Origin: JBNKEI01 sp050288705
GTDB taxonomy: Bacteria > Myxococcota > Myxococcia > Myxococcales > UBA5297
Direction: 5' to 3'
DNA: 31,992 nt
NCBI GenBank assembly: GCA_050288705.1
Contig: JBNKEI010000069.1
Span: 1 to 31,992 of the forward strand
Part shown: positions 8,374-16,291 of the stretch, piece after piece
Position numbering within the stretch: position 1 is the stretch's first letter
Layout: every line of letters starts with the position of its first letter
Notes under the pieces: generated by a model
The model's input: the letters and a program-made list of their open reading frames with translations, nothing else
The model's database searches: none
What the model was told of the DNA's origin: nothing
Translations under genes and position numbers: made by a program

Positions 8374-9903
8374 ATGCACAGGAAAAATCCTCTGCTTTTG
8401 GTCTTGACCGTGCTGACCCTGCTTCTTATCCAGTCATGCACGAATGTGCTGGTTCAGCATGCAGAACCCAACAAACAATCGGTTGACCTTGACCCTGACC
8501 TTGAGTTTGACGTTGATGCGTATACTGTACGAACCTTACAGCTTGACGGCCGGCCGGTGGTCTTTCGTGCTTATGAGGGCATTGTCTATGTCGCTCGCCC
8601 TGTGGACCTGGCCTATCAGCGCATGAATATTTATGTTCCAGTCGAATACTACCAAGGCAAATCCTTGGGCGGCTATACGGCAAAAACTGCTCCCATCTTC
8701 CTGCCATACACAGTTGGCGGGTACATGCCTGGCAAGCCGGATCGTCCGGGGCAGGGCCGCGAAGGTGGTACCAACGCCGCGCTAGTCGCCTTGTCGAAAG
8801 GATACGTGGTTGCCGCACCCGGTGCGCGTGGACGTACTACTAAGGACGGGAAAGGTCGCTACCTTGGCAAGGCTCCGGCCGGCATCGTTGATCTCAAGGC
8901 GGCAGTTCGCTTTTTGCGCCACCATGACCGCCGCATGCCCGGCGATGCCGAGAAGATTATTGCCAATGGCGCCAGCGCTGGCGGTGCATTCGCTGCTCTG
9001 CTTGGTGTAACCGGTAACAGTCCAGATTACGAGTCCTATTTGCGGTCGCTAGGCGCTGCCGAAGAGCGCGATGATGTCTTTGCTGCGTCTTGCTACTCCC
9101 CGGTTACTGATCTCGAACATGCCGACATGGCCTATGAATGGCAGTTTCAGGGGGTGAATGACTACAAGAAAATGGTTTTCGGTCGGATGGTTGACTGGCA
9201 TGTGGAGCGTAAGGAGGTGAAAGGCTTTCTAAGCGTCCATGAAATCGCCGTATCAAGAAAACTAGCCGCTCTGTTTCCATCATATCTTAACAGTCTTGGC
9301 CTGCGTGATGCTGCGGGACAGTGGCTAACTATGAATAGCGATGGCTCCGGGCCGTTTCAGGATTTGGTCGCAGGCATGGTCATGGTTTCTGGCCAGGGGG
9401 CGCTAGATGCTGGTCGGGATCTTTCCGACCGTACCTGGCTGACCATTAGCGGTGGTAAGGTTAGGGGCATCGATTTCCGGGCCTACGTGCGTTTCATCAA
9501 TCGTGTAAAAAAACCGCCAGCTTTTGACGCCCTGGATCTTGGTTCTGGTGAGAATAGCTTGTTCGGTTCTTCTATGGTTGACGCCCGGCACTTCACTAAT
9601 TTCACCGTCTCGGCAATAGCTAGCACCATGACGGAAACGACCAGTGCCGAGAAAAAAGTGGTGGCAATGATGAATCCGCTTGGCTACATCGGCGTGCAGA
9701 GTGTAACCACCGCGAAACACTGGCGTATTCGCCAGGGCACGCTGGATCGCGACACCCCCTTGGCGGTGCCGGTAATTCTCGCCACTATGCTGAAAAACCG
9801 AGGCTACGCTGTAGATTTTGCTTTGTCGTGGGATCGCTCACACGGCGGTGGCTATGACCTGGACGAACTATTTGCTTGGATTGACGGCATTGTTCGTGAG
9901 TGA
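8374..9903 (+). CDS. Tannase-type (subtype B) alpha/beta hydrolase lipoprotein
   Basis: This is a 509-aa exported hydrolase. The leader MHRKNPLLLVLTVLTLLLIQSCTN ends in a lipobox (IQSC), implying membrane anchoring. It has the serine-esterase elbow NGASAGGAFAALLG, an oxyanion-type segment PYTVGGYMPGKP, and near the C-terminus SWDRSHGGGYDLDELFAWI with the probable catalytic His and Asp. This arrangement matches bacterial tannases and feruloyl-esterase-like enzymes that split galloyl or other aromatic esters; substrate is inferred from family only. The ATG follows GAAGGAAAT. Codons are visibly richer in G+C than those of the neighbours, which suggests acquisition by transfer. It converges on the DUF2807 gene 50 nt away. 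Confidence 0.85.
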   Translation: MHRKNPLLLVLTVLTLLLIQSCTNVLVQHAEPNKQSVDLDPDLEFDVDAYTVRTLQLDGRPVVFRAYEGIVYVARPVDLAYQRMNIYVPVEYYQGKSLGGYTAKTAPIFLPYTVGGYMPGKPDRPGQGREGGTNAALVALSKGYVVAAPGARGRTTKDGKGRYLGKAPAGIVDLKAAVRFLRHHDRRMPGDAEKIIANGASAGGAFAALLGVTGNSPDYESYLRSLGAAEERDDVFAASCYSPVTDLEHADMAYEWQFQGVNDYKKMVFGRMVDWHVERKEVKGFLSVHEIAVSRKLAALFPSYLNSLGLRDAAGQWLTMNSDGSGPFQDLVAGMVMVSGQGALDAGRDLSDRTWLTISGGKVRGIDFRAYVRFINRVKKPPAFDALDLGSGENSLFGSSMVDARHFTNFTVSAIASTMTETTSAEKKVVAMMNPLGYIGVQSVTTAKHWRIRQGTLDRDTPLAVPVILATMLKNRGYAVDFALSWDRSHGGGYDLDELFAWIDGIVRE

Positions 9904-9953
9904 AACAAAGTGGGGGAATTCCTTAATGTTTGAATGTAACCGGACTGCTTGTG

Positions 9954-10634
9954 TTACTGCAGATTCGCACTGCTTATTTCTCCAATGCCGAAAACATTTC
10001 TTTTTATGGTCTTTGGATTTCCATAATATACTATGTTTCCGACTCCGCCGATTTCAGCTTTCAAATAATCGGATGCATAGACTGTTGCATCGCTTGAACC
10101 GGCGATCGAAATGCTGGTTGTCTCGGATTTTAGATTCTTTGCGTTAAAATTATTTGAGCCGGACAAGGTAGCGGACAACTTTTTTGTCTTTCCAGATATA
10201 TTTAATTCTCCCGCGCCATCAAGGTTGATAGACATTTTTTGATTTTCAATGCCCTTCATGTGAATAGTGTTAGAACCCGAGGCGTCCAATTTTACAATGT
10301 CAGGTGCGGAAATAGATATTTTGATGTCTTTGGTTGTGCAAAGCGACTTTTTAAAATAAACTGATAGTTTTTGATTCCGAACCTCGGTGGAAATATTTGG
10401 CAATATATTTTTATCGCCAGTTATTTCTACGGCATAGTTTTTGCCGCAAGCAATAGTGGCAACAAATGAACCATCGATGCTAATGGACTTAAAAGAACTG
10501 ACCTGACGTTTTTCCATATGGTTCACACCGCTTTCTTCAGTACAAGGTATCTTGTGGCTGCAATCGTGCGCCATGCACACTTGGCAAAGTCCCATAACAA
10601 ATAATAGACAAATAAAGACTAAGCTTGTTTTCAT
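9954..10634 (-). CDS. Exported DUF2807 (GIN domain) beta-helix protein
   Basis: This is a 226-aa protein with a signal peptide (MKTSLVFICLLFVMGLCQVCMA) and then a DUF2807, or GIN, domain. Signature stretches are SFKSISIDGSFVATI, YAVEITGDKNILPNI, IVKLDASGSNTIHM, MSINLDGAGELNISG, LSATLSGSNNFNA and AEIGGVGNIVYYGNP. The repeated SG.N, GAG and GSS turns indicate a right-handed beta-helix. GIN-domain proteins are exported and often surface-linked, with no settled function. A GGGAG motif precedes the ATG. It is the last gene in the minus-strand amyloid-like locus, but a 138-nt gap with a hairpin separates it from the rest, so it may be a separate transcript. Confidence 0.85.
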   Translation of the reverse strand: MKTSLVFICLLFVMGLCQVCMAHDCSHKIPCTEESGVNHMEKRQVSSFKSISIDGSFVATIACGKNYAVEITGDKNILPNISTEVRNQKLSVYFKKSLCTTKDIKISISAPDIVKLDASGSNTIHMKGIENQKMSINLDGAGELNISGKTKKLSATLSGSNNFNAKNLKSETTSISIAGSSDATVYASDYLKAEIGGVGNIVYYGNPKTIKRNVFGIGEISSANLQ

Positions 10635-10702
10635 TTATGTCTCCCAAGGCTGGCAATATCAATAATTGATAATGCTTGATGTAATCATGTAACTATTCAA
10701 TG

Positions 10703-10743
10703 CCTCATTCTTTCTTGAACGAAAGACTGCAAACAATTTGCAG
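10703..10743. repeat. Hairpin-bearing intergenic repeat
   Basis: CTGCAAA-CAA-TTTGCAG is a perfect 7-bp stem-loop at 10727-10743. The flanking CATTCTTTCTTGAA..GAAAGACTGCA resembles the sequence at 31433-31460, so this is part of a dispersed repeat family. It lies between the DUF2807 gene and the 102-aa gene and may end or weaken read-through. Confidence 0.5.
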
Positions 10744-10772
10744 GCGAAGTAGCTGGTGCTAATAGTTACTGA

Positions 10773-11081
10773 TTATTTGATTTCATAAAAAGGTTTTCCG
10801 AGATTGTCTTCTGATATGCTTTTGGCTTTATCGTCTGATTTTCCGTAGATATACATGTAAGCAGTTTTGGTTTCGCCGGTCGCTGTATCAACAATGAATG
10901 CTCCGTATCCTCCGGAAAAATCACCAAAAGCTGTTCCCCATGCCGAGATCTGAAACCTCCCGTAGTGTGGAGCGGGATTGCTGCTATTGCTCATGCCGGT
11001 TAGTAAAATAATGCTAGTAATTGTTAATACTCCTAATAAAAAAAATTTTAGTTTGTCTGTCCATAGTTTGTTTTTTGTCAT
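10773..11081 (-). CDS. Small exported or membrane-anchored protein, 102 aa
   Basis: I do not recognise a family. A charged N-terminus (MTKNKLWTDKLK) is followed by one hydrophobic segment (FFLLGVLTITSIILLTGM), then a soluble part with GRFQISAWGTAFGDFSGGYG, AFIVDTATGETKTAYMYIYG. The pattern of short beta-strands with the D-T-x-T-G-E turn suggests a small beta-sheet domain outside the cytoplasm. A GAGGA motif lies upstream of the ATG. It is 30 nt downstream of the 136-aa gene and probably in the same operon as the curlin-like repeat protein. Confidence 0.7.
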   Translation of the reverse strand: MTKNKLWTDKLKFFLLGVLTITSIILLTGMSNSSNPAPHYGRFQISAWGTAFGDFSGGYGAFIVDTATGETKTAYMYIYGKSDDKAKSISEDNLGKPFYEIK

Positions 11082-11111
11082 GGCAGTAAAATCCTCGTTA
11101 TCGGTCGAAGG

Positions 11112-11522
11112 TCACATTTTGACTTGCTTTTTGCTTTTATTATCCTTGGTTTCGTTTTCTTTGGTTTTGTTGGTTGACGTTGTGGTACCCCCACTGTTTA
11201 TATGAATATTGTATATATCCCCGGTGCTAGAACCCGGACCAACCACAACACTGTTTACTATTTTGTCTTTGTTGGGTAGTTTGATTCCACCTAATGCTTC
11301 CACTATAATAAAGTTAATATTGACTGATTTTTTTTCAAGATTATCCCATTTGGAAATGGGATCGCCTTTGAATGTTGCAACATTGTCATCAAGATCGCTT
11401 TCGGCCTTGCAAATCGGCATGCAAAGAAGACTGGCGGTGGTTGTGGTTATTGCAAACAATGCTGACGCAATCGTGGTTGGTTTGACGAAACTTTTAAAAA
11501 GAACATAAGAGTAAAGTGTCAT
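11112..11522 (-). CDS. Small exported protein, 136 aa, with Lys/Asn/Thr-rich tail
   Basis: No known family is recognised. A long leader ending in CMPICKAES looks like a cleavable signal peptide (cut after CKA). The mature part has a short acidic region, then SVNINFIIVEALGGIKLP and SVVVGPGSSTGDIYNIHINS, and a low-complexity hydrophilic tail rich in Thr, Asn and Lys (about residues 108-136). The ATG follows AAGGATG. Being directly behind the large repeat protein gene (62 nt), it is a candidate accessory factor for that protein; accessory roles such as chaperone or nucleator are guesses from position only. Confidence 0.7.
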   Translation of the reverse strand: MTLYSYVLFKSFVKPTTIASALFAITTTTASLLCMPICKAESDLDDNVATFKGDPISKWDNLEKKSVNINFIIVEALGGIKLPNKDKIVNSVVVGPGSSTGDIYNIHINSGGTTTSTNKTKENETKDNKSKKQVKM

Positions 11523-11584
11523 TGGTCATCCTTGTTAAAAATGTCATTTCCTAATTTTGTAATCCGCCCATGAGTGCAAGTCAT

Positions 11585-13099
11585 TTACTTCACAACGACC
11601 GAATCTTTGCTAGAGGTTGTACCTCCAAAGGCAATATTCGTGTTCTGTCCACCACTAAAAAAAGATAAATCCTTGTCATTGATAAATAGACCGCTTCCGG
11701 AGTAATTGACAACATTCCCAACAGAGCCACCTTTTATCATAACCGAGCCATTGTTCGCAGATGAGTTGGAGCCAAGTGCCAGGTTAGTTACTAATCCTCC
11801 GGAGGCCGAATTAACAACACTACCGCAGCTTCCATTGGTTAGACTTACCGCGCCAAGATTGGCCTCTGAATTGGAACCGACGGCGGCGTTATTAGCTATC
11901 CCTGCTACTACTAAGTTAACAACATTCCCACTTACTCTACTGTTATTCATACTTACAGACGCTAGATTGGCTGTCGTATTGCTTCCAACGGCCAGGTTGT
12001 TAAGCACGCCTCCAGCGGCGGTATTGATAACTGTTCCACTTGAATTGCTGTTGTTCATGCTCATAGAAGCAATGTTGGCGCTGGTGTTACTTCCAATGGC
12101 CAGGTTATTAAGCATGCCTCCAGCGGCGGTATTGATAACTGTTCCGCTTAAACTGCTATTGTTCATGCTCGTAGATGCGATATTTGCACTGGAATTATTT
12201 CCAATTGCTAGGTTGTTTAGCATACCTCCAGCCGCGGTATTGATAGCCGTTCCGGTTAGGATGCTATTATTATTCATGTTGACTGAAGCGATATTAGCGG
12301 TCGCTTCATTGCCAATAGCCAGGTTGGTCATGACTTGGCCTACCGCGGTATTGATTAAAGCGCCCTTTACATTGCTTGTTTCCGAGCTAATAGCGCCCAG
12401 ATTGGCTTGATTGTCTTTACCAATAGAGACGTTGGTCATGACTTGACCTACCGCGGTATTGATTAAGGCGCCCTTGACATCGCTTGTTTCCGAGTTAATA
12501 GCCCCCAGATTTGCTTGATTGTCTTCACCGATAGAGACATTGGTCATGACTTGGCCTACCGAGGTATTGATTAAGGCGCCCTTTGTGTCGCTTGTTTCCG
12601 AGCTAATAGCCCCCATGCTGGCTTGGTTGTCTTTGCCGATGGAGACGTTAGTCATAATGTTTCCATTGATTGTGTTAACCATCGCTCCGCTAAAATCGCT
12701 GCCACTCATGTTTGATGAACCCAGGTTTGCTCTATTGTTTTTTCCAATGGCTATGTTCACCAATCTCTTTCCATTAGAGGTGTTAATTACAGCGCCATTC
12801 GCCTTACTGTTTTTAATAGCGGTGGAACTGACGTTGGCCTGATTGCTTTCCCCTATGGAGACATTCACTTTGCTTTTGCTGTTGGCGGTATTAACAATAA
12901 TGCCCATGGCCTTACTGTTTTTCATAACAACTGAATTTAAACTTGCCTTGTTGTGGTTGCCTATAGCGGTATTTACATGACTGCTCTTATCTTTAGCGTT
13001 ATTTGTTATAATGCCAGTCGTTTTAGATTCTGCATAGACCAGCGATGTGGTTAACAAGAAACTTGTTGTCAACAAAACAATTTTTATAAAAGGTAGCAT
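11585..13099 (-). CDS. Secreted curlin-like repeat protein, large subunit
   Basis: This is a 504-aa exported protein. The start is the ATG at 13099, preceded by GAGGAA; the frame opens upstream and would overlap the DUF2846 gene. The leader MLPFIKIVLLTTSFLL..VYAES is cut after YAE or VYA. The mature chain is 12 tandem units of about 36 residues with consensus (V/I)NTAxGxxxNxAIGxNxxAN (A/G) S followed by a variable Asn/Ser linker and Gly. A degenerate 42-residue cap (NYSGSGLFINDKDLSFFSGG...) ends it. The regular N, G and small-residue spacing suggests a beta-solenoid or amyloid stack, comparable in kind to CsgA or FapC repeats though not the same sequence. The same locus has a second such protein and a CsgG-like pore. 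Amyloid formation is inference. Confidence 0.85.
   Translation of the reverse strand: MLPFIKIVLLTTSFLLTTSLVYAESKTTGIITNNAKDKSSHVNTAIGNHNKASLNSVVMKNSKAMGIIVNTANSKSKVNVSIGESNQANVSSTAIKNSKANGAVINTSNGKRLVNIAIGKNNRANLGSSNMSGSDFSGAMVNTINGNIMTNVSIGKDNQASMGAISSETSDTKGALINTSVGQVMTNVSIGEDNQANLGAINSETSDVKGALINTAVGQVMTNVSIGKDNQANLGAISSETSNVKGALINTAVGQVMTNLAIGNEATANIASVNMNNNSILTGTAINTAAGGMLNNLAIGNNSSANIASTSMNNSSLSGTVINTAAGGMLNNLAIGSNTSANIASMSMNNSNSSGTVINTAAGGVLNNLAVGSNTTANLASVSMNNSRVSGNVVNLVVAGIANNAAVGSNSEANLGAVSLTNGSCGSVVNSASGGLVTNLALGSNSSANNGSVMIKGGSVGNVVNYSGSGLFINDKDLSFFSGGQNTNIAFGGTTSSKDSVVVK
11714..13012 (-). repeat. Tandem repeat array, about 12 units of 108 nt
   Basis: The coding repeats of the large curlin-like protein have a period of 36 codons; single-codon additions or losses occur in the 1st, 7th and 12th units. 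Units 4-7 share NTxVGQVMTNVSIGKDNQAN-like text and units 8-10 share NTAAGGMLNNLAIGxN, so two recent internal amplification blocks can be seen. Confidence 0.9.
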
Positions 13100-13124
13100 T
13101 TTAGCACATTCCTCTTCATTAGTT

Positions 13125-13583
13125 TTATTGTGCGGAAACATTGGCATTTACGTTCCCAATTTGCTTGCATAATGCAATTTCATTTTTTCCGGTCTCGGTT
13201 GAAACCAATTGAAGGTACGGCCGCTGAACTGCACTGCCTGATCTTACGGTTCCCATAACATAGTAGGTATGACCAGCTTCGACATCAAACGTGACGTAAC
13301 TGGTGATTTCGGAACCGGCCGAAAGTTGAATCCGACCTGGTTTGGCAAAGTAAACAAAATAGCCGCCATTATGCAGTGTATTTATTCTGAAGCCATTGGC
13401 ATTAACCGCATAATCGGAATCGCTAAAGAATTTCTTTGGCTTGTAGACATAGACAATCGCCCTGTTCTCAGGCGCTTTAACTGTTTGAAAATGAGCGGCG
13501 CAGCCATAGATTAGACAGGGACACAAAAATATTATTGGCATCCATAAAGATATTCGGCCTGTATGTTTTTTAGTTGTTTTCAT
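13125..13583 (-). CDS. DUF2846 lipoprotein
   Basis: This 152-aa protein has a lipoprotein leader (WMPIIFLCPCLIYGCAAH, lipobox IYGC, Ala at +2 favouring the outer membrane). The following sequence matches DUF2846: NRAIVYVYKPKKFF, YAVNANGFRINTLHNGGYFVYFAKPG, and AGHTYYVMGTV. These are small beta-sandwich periplasmic or outer-membrane lipoproteins of unknown function. It lies 22 nt after the FHA gene and 25 nt before the large repeat protein gene, so it is almost certainly co-transcribed with them. An assembly or anchoring factor role is possible from context. Confidence 0.85.
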   Translation of the reverse strand: MKTTKKHTGRISLWMPIIFLCPCLIYGCAAHFQTVKAPENRAIVYVYKPKKFFSDSDYAVNANGFRINTLHNGGYFVYFAKPGRIQLSAGSEITSYVTFDVEAGHTYYVMGTVRSGSAVQRPYLQLVSTETGKNEIALCKQIGNVNANVSAQ

Positions 13584-13605
13584 GGTTGTGTGCCTGATTT
13601 TCGGG

Positions 13606-14781
13606 TTAATTTAATGAAACATTCTTAGCGGCAGGGATGGCATTCATAATTTTATGACAGCCTTCATTGTTTGGCTGGGCTCTGAATGCTTGCGAACATA
13701 TTTCCTGTGCTTGTTTAATGTCCCCATTTTTGTACGCTTGCAAGGCCATTTGATGAAATATATTTCCAGTATAATTTGCAATTTCGCCGGCAAAATAACT
13801 GCTTTCTTGTCCCACTATTTCTCGATCAGCTCTTAGAGCTTCTGACCAGGTTTCTATAGCTTGGTTTATGTTCTTTTTCTGATATTGTCGCAGTCCTTCA
13901 TGGTAAAGATCATGAATTTTCATGATCTTGGCTCTAATTGTGAGGACTTTGGCTTTTAACGGGCTGCTATCTGACAGATTAAGCTGCGATGTTTTTTCCA
14001 GCAACTCGACCGATAACGTGATATCGCCATTTACGTAGGAACGTAGCGCCTTTTCCGCAAGCTGCAGGCCTTCTACATCTGGAGAGATCGATTGCTCCTC
14101 TTGCTCGTTTTGCGAGGAGGATTCCACTTGCTGATTTGTGCCAGTTTGGATGGATTTTGCATTAGAATTTTCCATTTTAGCCGATGATGCGGTTTGGGGA
14201 CTGCTGGTAATTCGAATAATGGCGACAAGAATTGCTAAAACAATGATGCCGGTAATTGCCAAGCCTTTGATGATAATGTTTTTCCATGAATGCTCTACAG
14301 GCCAGAATGAATGCCCTAAATTTCCGCTGGCGAATATAAATAGCAGGCTGCCAATCCGAATTTTATCCCCATCTTTGAGTTTTAGCGAATTTTTTAGGCT
14401 GCAACCATTTACTATGGTGCCATTTCTGCTGTTAAGATCCTTTATGGTGCATTCCTTGTCTTTGACGCATATCATGGCATGGCACGAAGAAACCGATTTC
14501 TCGTCAACCCGTATATGCGCTCTCTGGTCTCTTCCAATCAACATTTTTGGAAGATTTATGATATACGCTTTGTTGGTCGCAGTTCCGGATAACGCTATTA
14601 GTCTATGATTTATGTATGACTTCTCTATTTGGTTTTGGTTTGAGTCAATACAAAGCGTTTCGTCTTTAATGAATGTTTCCTCGTTTTCATTTAAAGAGTC
14701 ATCGATATTGTTCTTTTTGTTGGCGGCGCTGAAATCAGGCATGTCTTCTTTGATTGCTTTACAAATGGCTAATCTAGTCAT
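13606..14781 (-). CDS. FHA-domain, single-pass membrane, TPR protein
   Basis: This is a 391-aa inner-membrane protein. Residues 60-150 form a forkhead-associated domain with the conserved phosphothreonine-binding residues (LIGRDQRAHIRVDEKSVSSC H and LNSRNGTIVNG). A transmembrane helix follows at about 168-190 (IIIKGLAITGIIVLAILVAII). A Gln/Ser-rich linker leads to TPR-like helical pairs at about 240-385 (LAEKALRSYVNGDITLSVELL, GLRQYQKKNINQAIETW, ALQAYKNGDIKQAQEICSQA). The FHA head should be cytoplasmic and the TPR part periplasmic. GGGAG precedes the ATG. It may connect Ser/Thr phosphorylation to assembly of the secretion apparatus; this role is inferred. Confidence 0.9.
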   Translation of the reverse strand: MTRLAICKAIKEDMPDFSAANKKNNIDDSLNENEETFIKDETLCIDSNQNQIEKSYINHRLIALSGTATNKAYIINLPKMLIGRDQRAHIRVDEKSVSSCHAMICVKDKECTIKDLNSRNGTIVNGCSLKNSLKLKDGDKIRIGSLLFIFASGNLGHSFWPVEHSWKNIIIKGLAITGIIVLAILVAIIRITSSPQTASSAKMENSNAKSIQTGTNQQVESSSQNEQEEQSISPDVEGLQLAEKALRSYVNGDITLSVELLEKTSQLNLSDSSPLKAKVLTIRAKIMKIHDLYHEGLRQYQKKNINQAIETWSEALRADREIVGQESSYFAGEIANYTGNIFHQMALQAYKNGDIKQAQEICSQAFRAQPNNEGCHKIMNAIPAAKNVSLN

Positions 14782-14829
14782 GTCTCTTACTCCCGTGAAT
14801 ACTTAAAGAAAACAACGATAATTTCTGGC

Positions 14830-16158
14830 TCATTTCTTTTCTTCAAGAAGTCTGAGCAATTGTTCTCTTTTTTTCTGCTCCAGTATTTTAAGTAAATTTT
14901 CTACTGAATCCTGATTTGATTTAAGAGCCACGGAGGCAATCTGGCGTTTTCGCCTTTGTTCAAAAGCTTGCTTTTGCTGCTGTTTCTGCTGTTCAAGGGC
15001 AGCTTGTTCCTCCTGAAGGCTACGCAAAAGACGCCTTCTATGCAGAGTTTTTTTGGTAATAGGAATAGAAGCCCATATTTTTACAAAATTATCGAAATTG
15101 GTTATGTCTGGTGGAGTGTCGGTCTTAAAAAAGGACCGTAAGGCTGCCGCGGATTCCTTATCGACCAAGCCGTTAATTTGAATGTCATACCCATGAAGAA
15201 AAAGCTGCTGTTGTGTGAAGGCTATTCTCTGGTTGTCATTCAGGTCATGAAAGAATGCGGATGCCGAATCCAATACAATTCTATCTGGCAGGGCATCGTT
15301 ATCTAGTAATTTCCAATATGGTAATATTAGTTGTCTCCCAATCATCTGAATCATGCTGATTTCAACTAGAAGTCTTATAGCGGCATGTCTTCCTTGGACT
15401 TTTTTAATTTTCCCTTTTCTTCCAAATGCTTGGGCAAAAATGCTTATGCCCAGCTCTTGTTCGCCCGCGCCTTTTTGCACTTCAATTGAATTAACAGTAG
15501 TCATTCTTGGAATTCCGGCCATGGTTTGGAAATCTAGCATATTAAAATCTAGAGTAATTCTCGCGAGGCCGGTTTGTTTGTTTCCGCCATACCTAAAGTT
15601 CAAATTTTTTGAAGGGTAGGGTACTTGTTTCTTTAGACCAGGAAGATAATCTGGCAGACCTTCAATTTCCAATTGGGAGCTGACATCGGTGCCGGCTTCT
15701 CTAGTCTCCAGCCCGCGGTCAAATTCGGTTATTCCTCCGCTGATAACTACATCGGGTACAAATTTGTTTTGGAAATTCGAATACCCAGTGACTACCTGAT
15801 TCTGTATAAAGCTTGGATCGTAGGGAATATAAATTAAGTTGCCTCCTACGCTGTTTAACGCGCTTTTAACCATTTCTGAAATATCTTTGGGCACTTCCCC
15901 TTCGGTTGGGTACGAAGTGCCAGTATTATCGCTAATGGGTATGCTTTGGATTTTTAATGTGCGAGTGTCATAAATTTCTGACATTAAACCCAAGTCCATA
16001 AGTGTCTGGGTATAATCAGTGATTTTAGGTATGGGATGTGTCTTTACAATTTCAACGTCCACCGTTGCTGGATCTATGGAAGCACACGACACCAAAAAAG
16101 ACGCAGCAAGTAAAAGACATATTGTGCGCAACTTTTGGTTTTCTGTTATGACTTTCAC
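14830..16158 (-). CDS. CsgG-like outer-membrane secretion pore lipoprotein with extended periplasmic tail
   Basis: This is a 442-aa protein starting with GTG (AAGG upstream). The leader ends in LLLAASFLVSCAS, a lipobox with Ala at +2. Residues about 65-285 align by eye with CsgG: SIPISDNTGTSYPTEG and VPKDISEMVKSALNS match the IQDETGQ...VPQSATAMLVTALKDS part, PDVVISGGITEFDRGLETRE matches ANIMVEGSIIGYESNVKSG, ITLDFNMLDFQTMAGIPRMT matches the VNLRVVNVSTGEILSSV strands, and HAAIRLLVEISMIQMIG matches the C-terminal helix. CsgG forms the nonameric OM channel that exports curli subunits. The tail adds a peptidoglycan-binding-like helical unit (FTQQQLFLHGYDIQINGLVD, AAALRSFF) and a Gln/Arg/Lys coiled coil at 375-442. 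These are not in E. coli CsgG. Confidence 0.82.
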   Translation of the reverse strand: MKVITENQKLRTICLLLAASFLVSCASIDPATVDVEIVKTHPIPKITDYTQTLMDLGLMSEIYDTRTLKIQSIPISDNTGTSYPTEGEVPKDISEMVKSALNSVGGNLIYIPYDPSFIQNQVVTGYSNFQNKFVPDVVISGGITEFDRGLETREAGTDVSSQLEIEGLPDYLPGLKKQVPYPSKNLNFRYGGNKQTGLARITLDFNMLDFQTMAGIPRMTTVNSIEVQKGAGEQELGISIFAQAFGRKGKIKKVQGRHAAIRLLVEISMIQMIGRQLILPYWKLLDNDALPDRIVLDSASAFFHDLNDNQRIAFTQQQLFLHGYDIQINGLVDKESAAALRSFFKTDTPPDITNFDNFVKIWASIPITKKTLHRRRLLRSLQEEQAALEQQKQQQKQAFEQRRKRQIASVALKSNQDSVENLLKILEQKKREQLLRLLEEKK

Positions 16159-16245
16159 GGCTACACCTTCTTTGCGGTTGCTAAAAGTGTATATGTCATT
16201 ATATTTTGCTGAAGAACCAGGCTAAATAATATTTGCTTATGCTTG

Positions 16246-16282
16246 AAAAAGGCAGCAATCAAATAGTTCATTGAATGCTGCC
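16246..16282 (-). terminator. Intrinsic terminator-like hairpin after the small repeat-protein gene
   Basis: On the minus strand GGCAGCATTCAA and TTGATTGCTGCC pair over 12 bp with one mismatch around an 8-nt loop, followed at once by TTTTT. It starts 10 nt after the stop of the small curlin-like gene and precedes the CsgG-like gene. It should make the subunit mRNA more abundant than the downstream pore transcript. Confidence 0.75.
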
Positions 16283-16291
16283 CGATTTGAT

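Noticed and set aside
11706..12842. Long plus-strand open frames across the curlin-like gene
   Set aside because: They are antisense shadows of the 108-nt repeats; the minus strand has signal peptide, ribosome site and regular protein repeats.
11714..13012. CRISPR-like array
   Set aside because: The 108-nt units are contiguous coding repeats with no separate unique spacers and no cas genes nearby.
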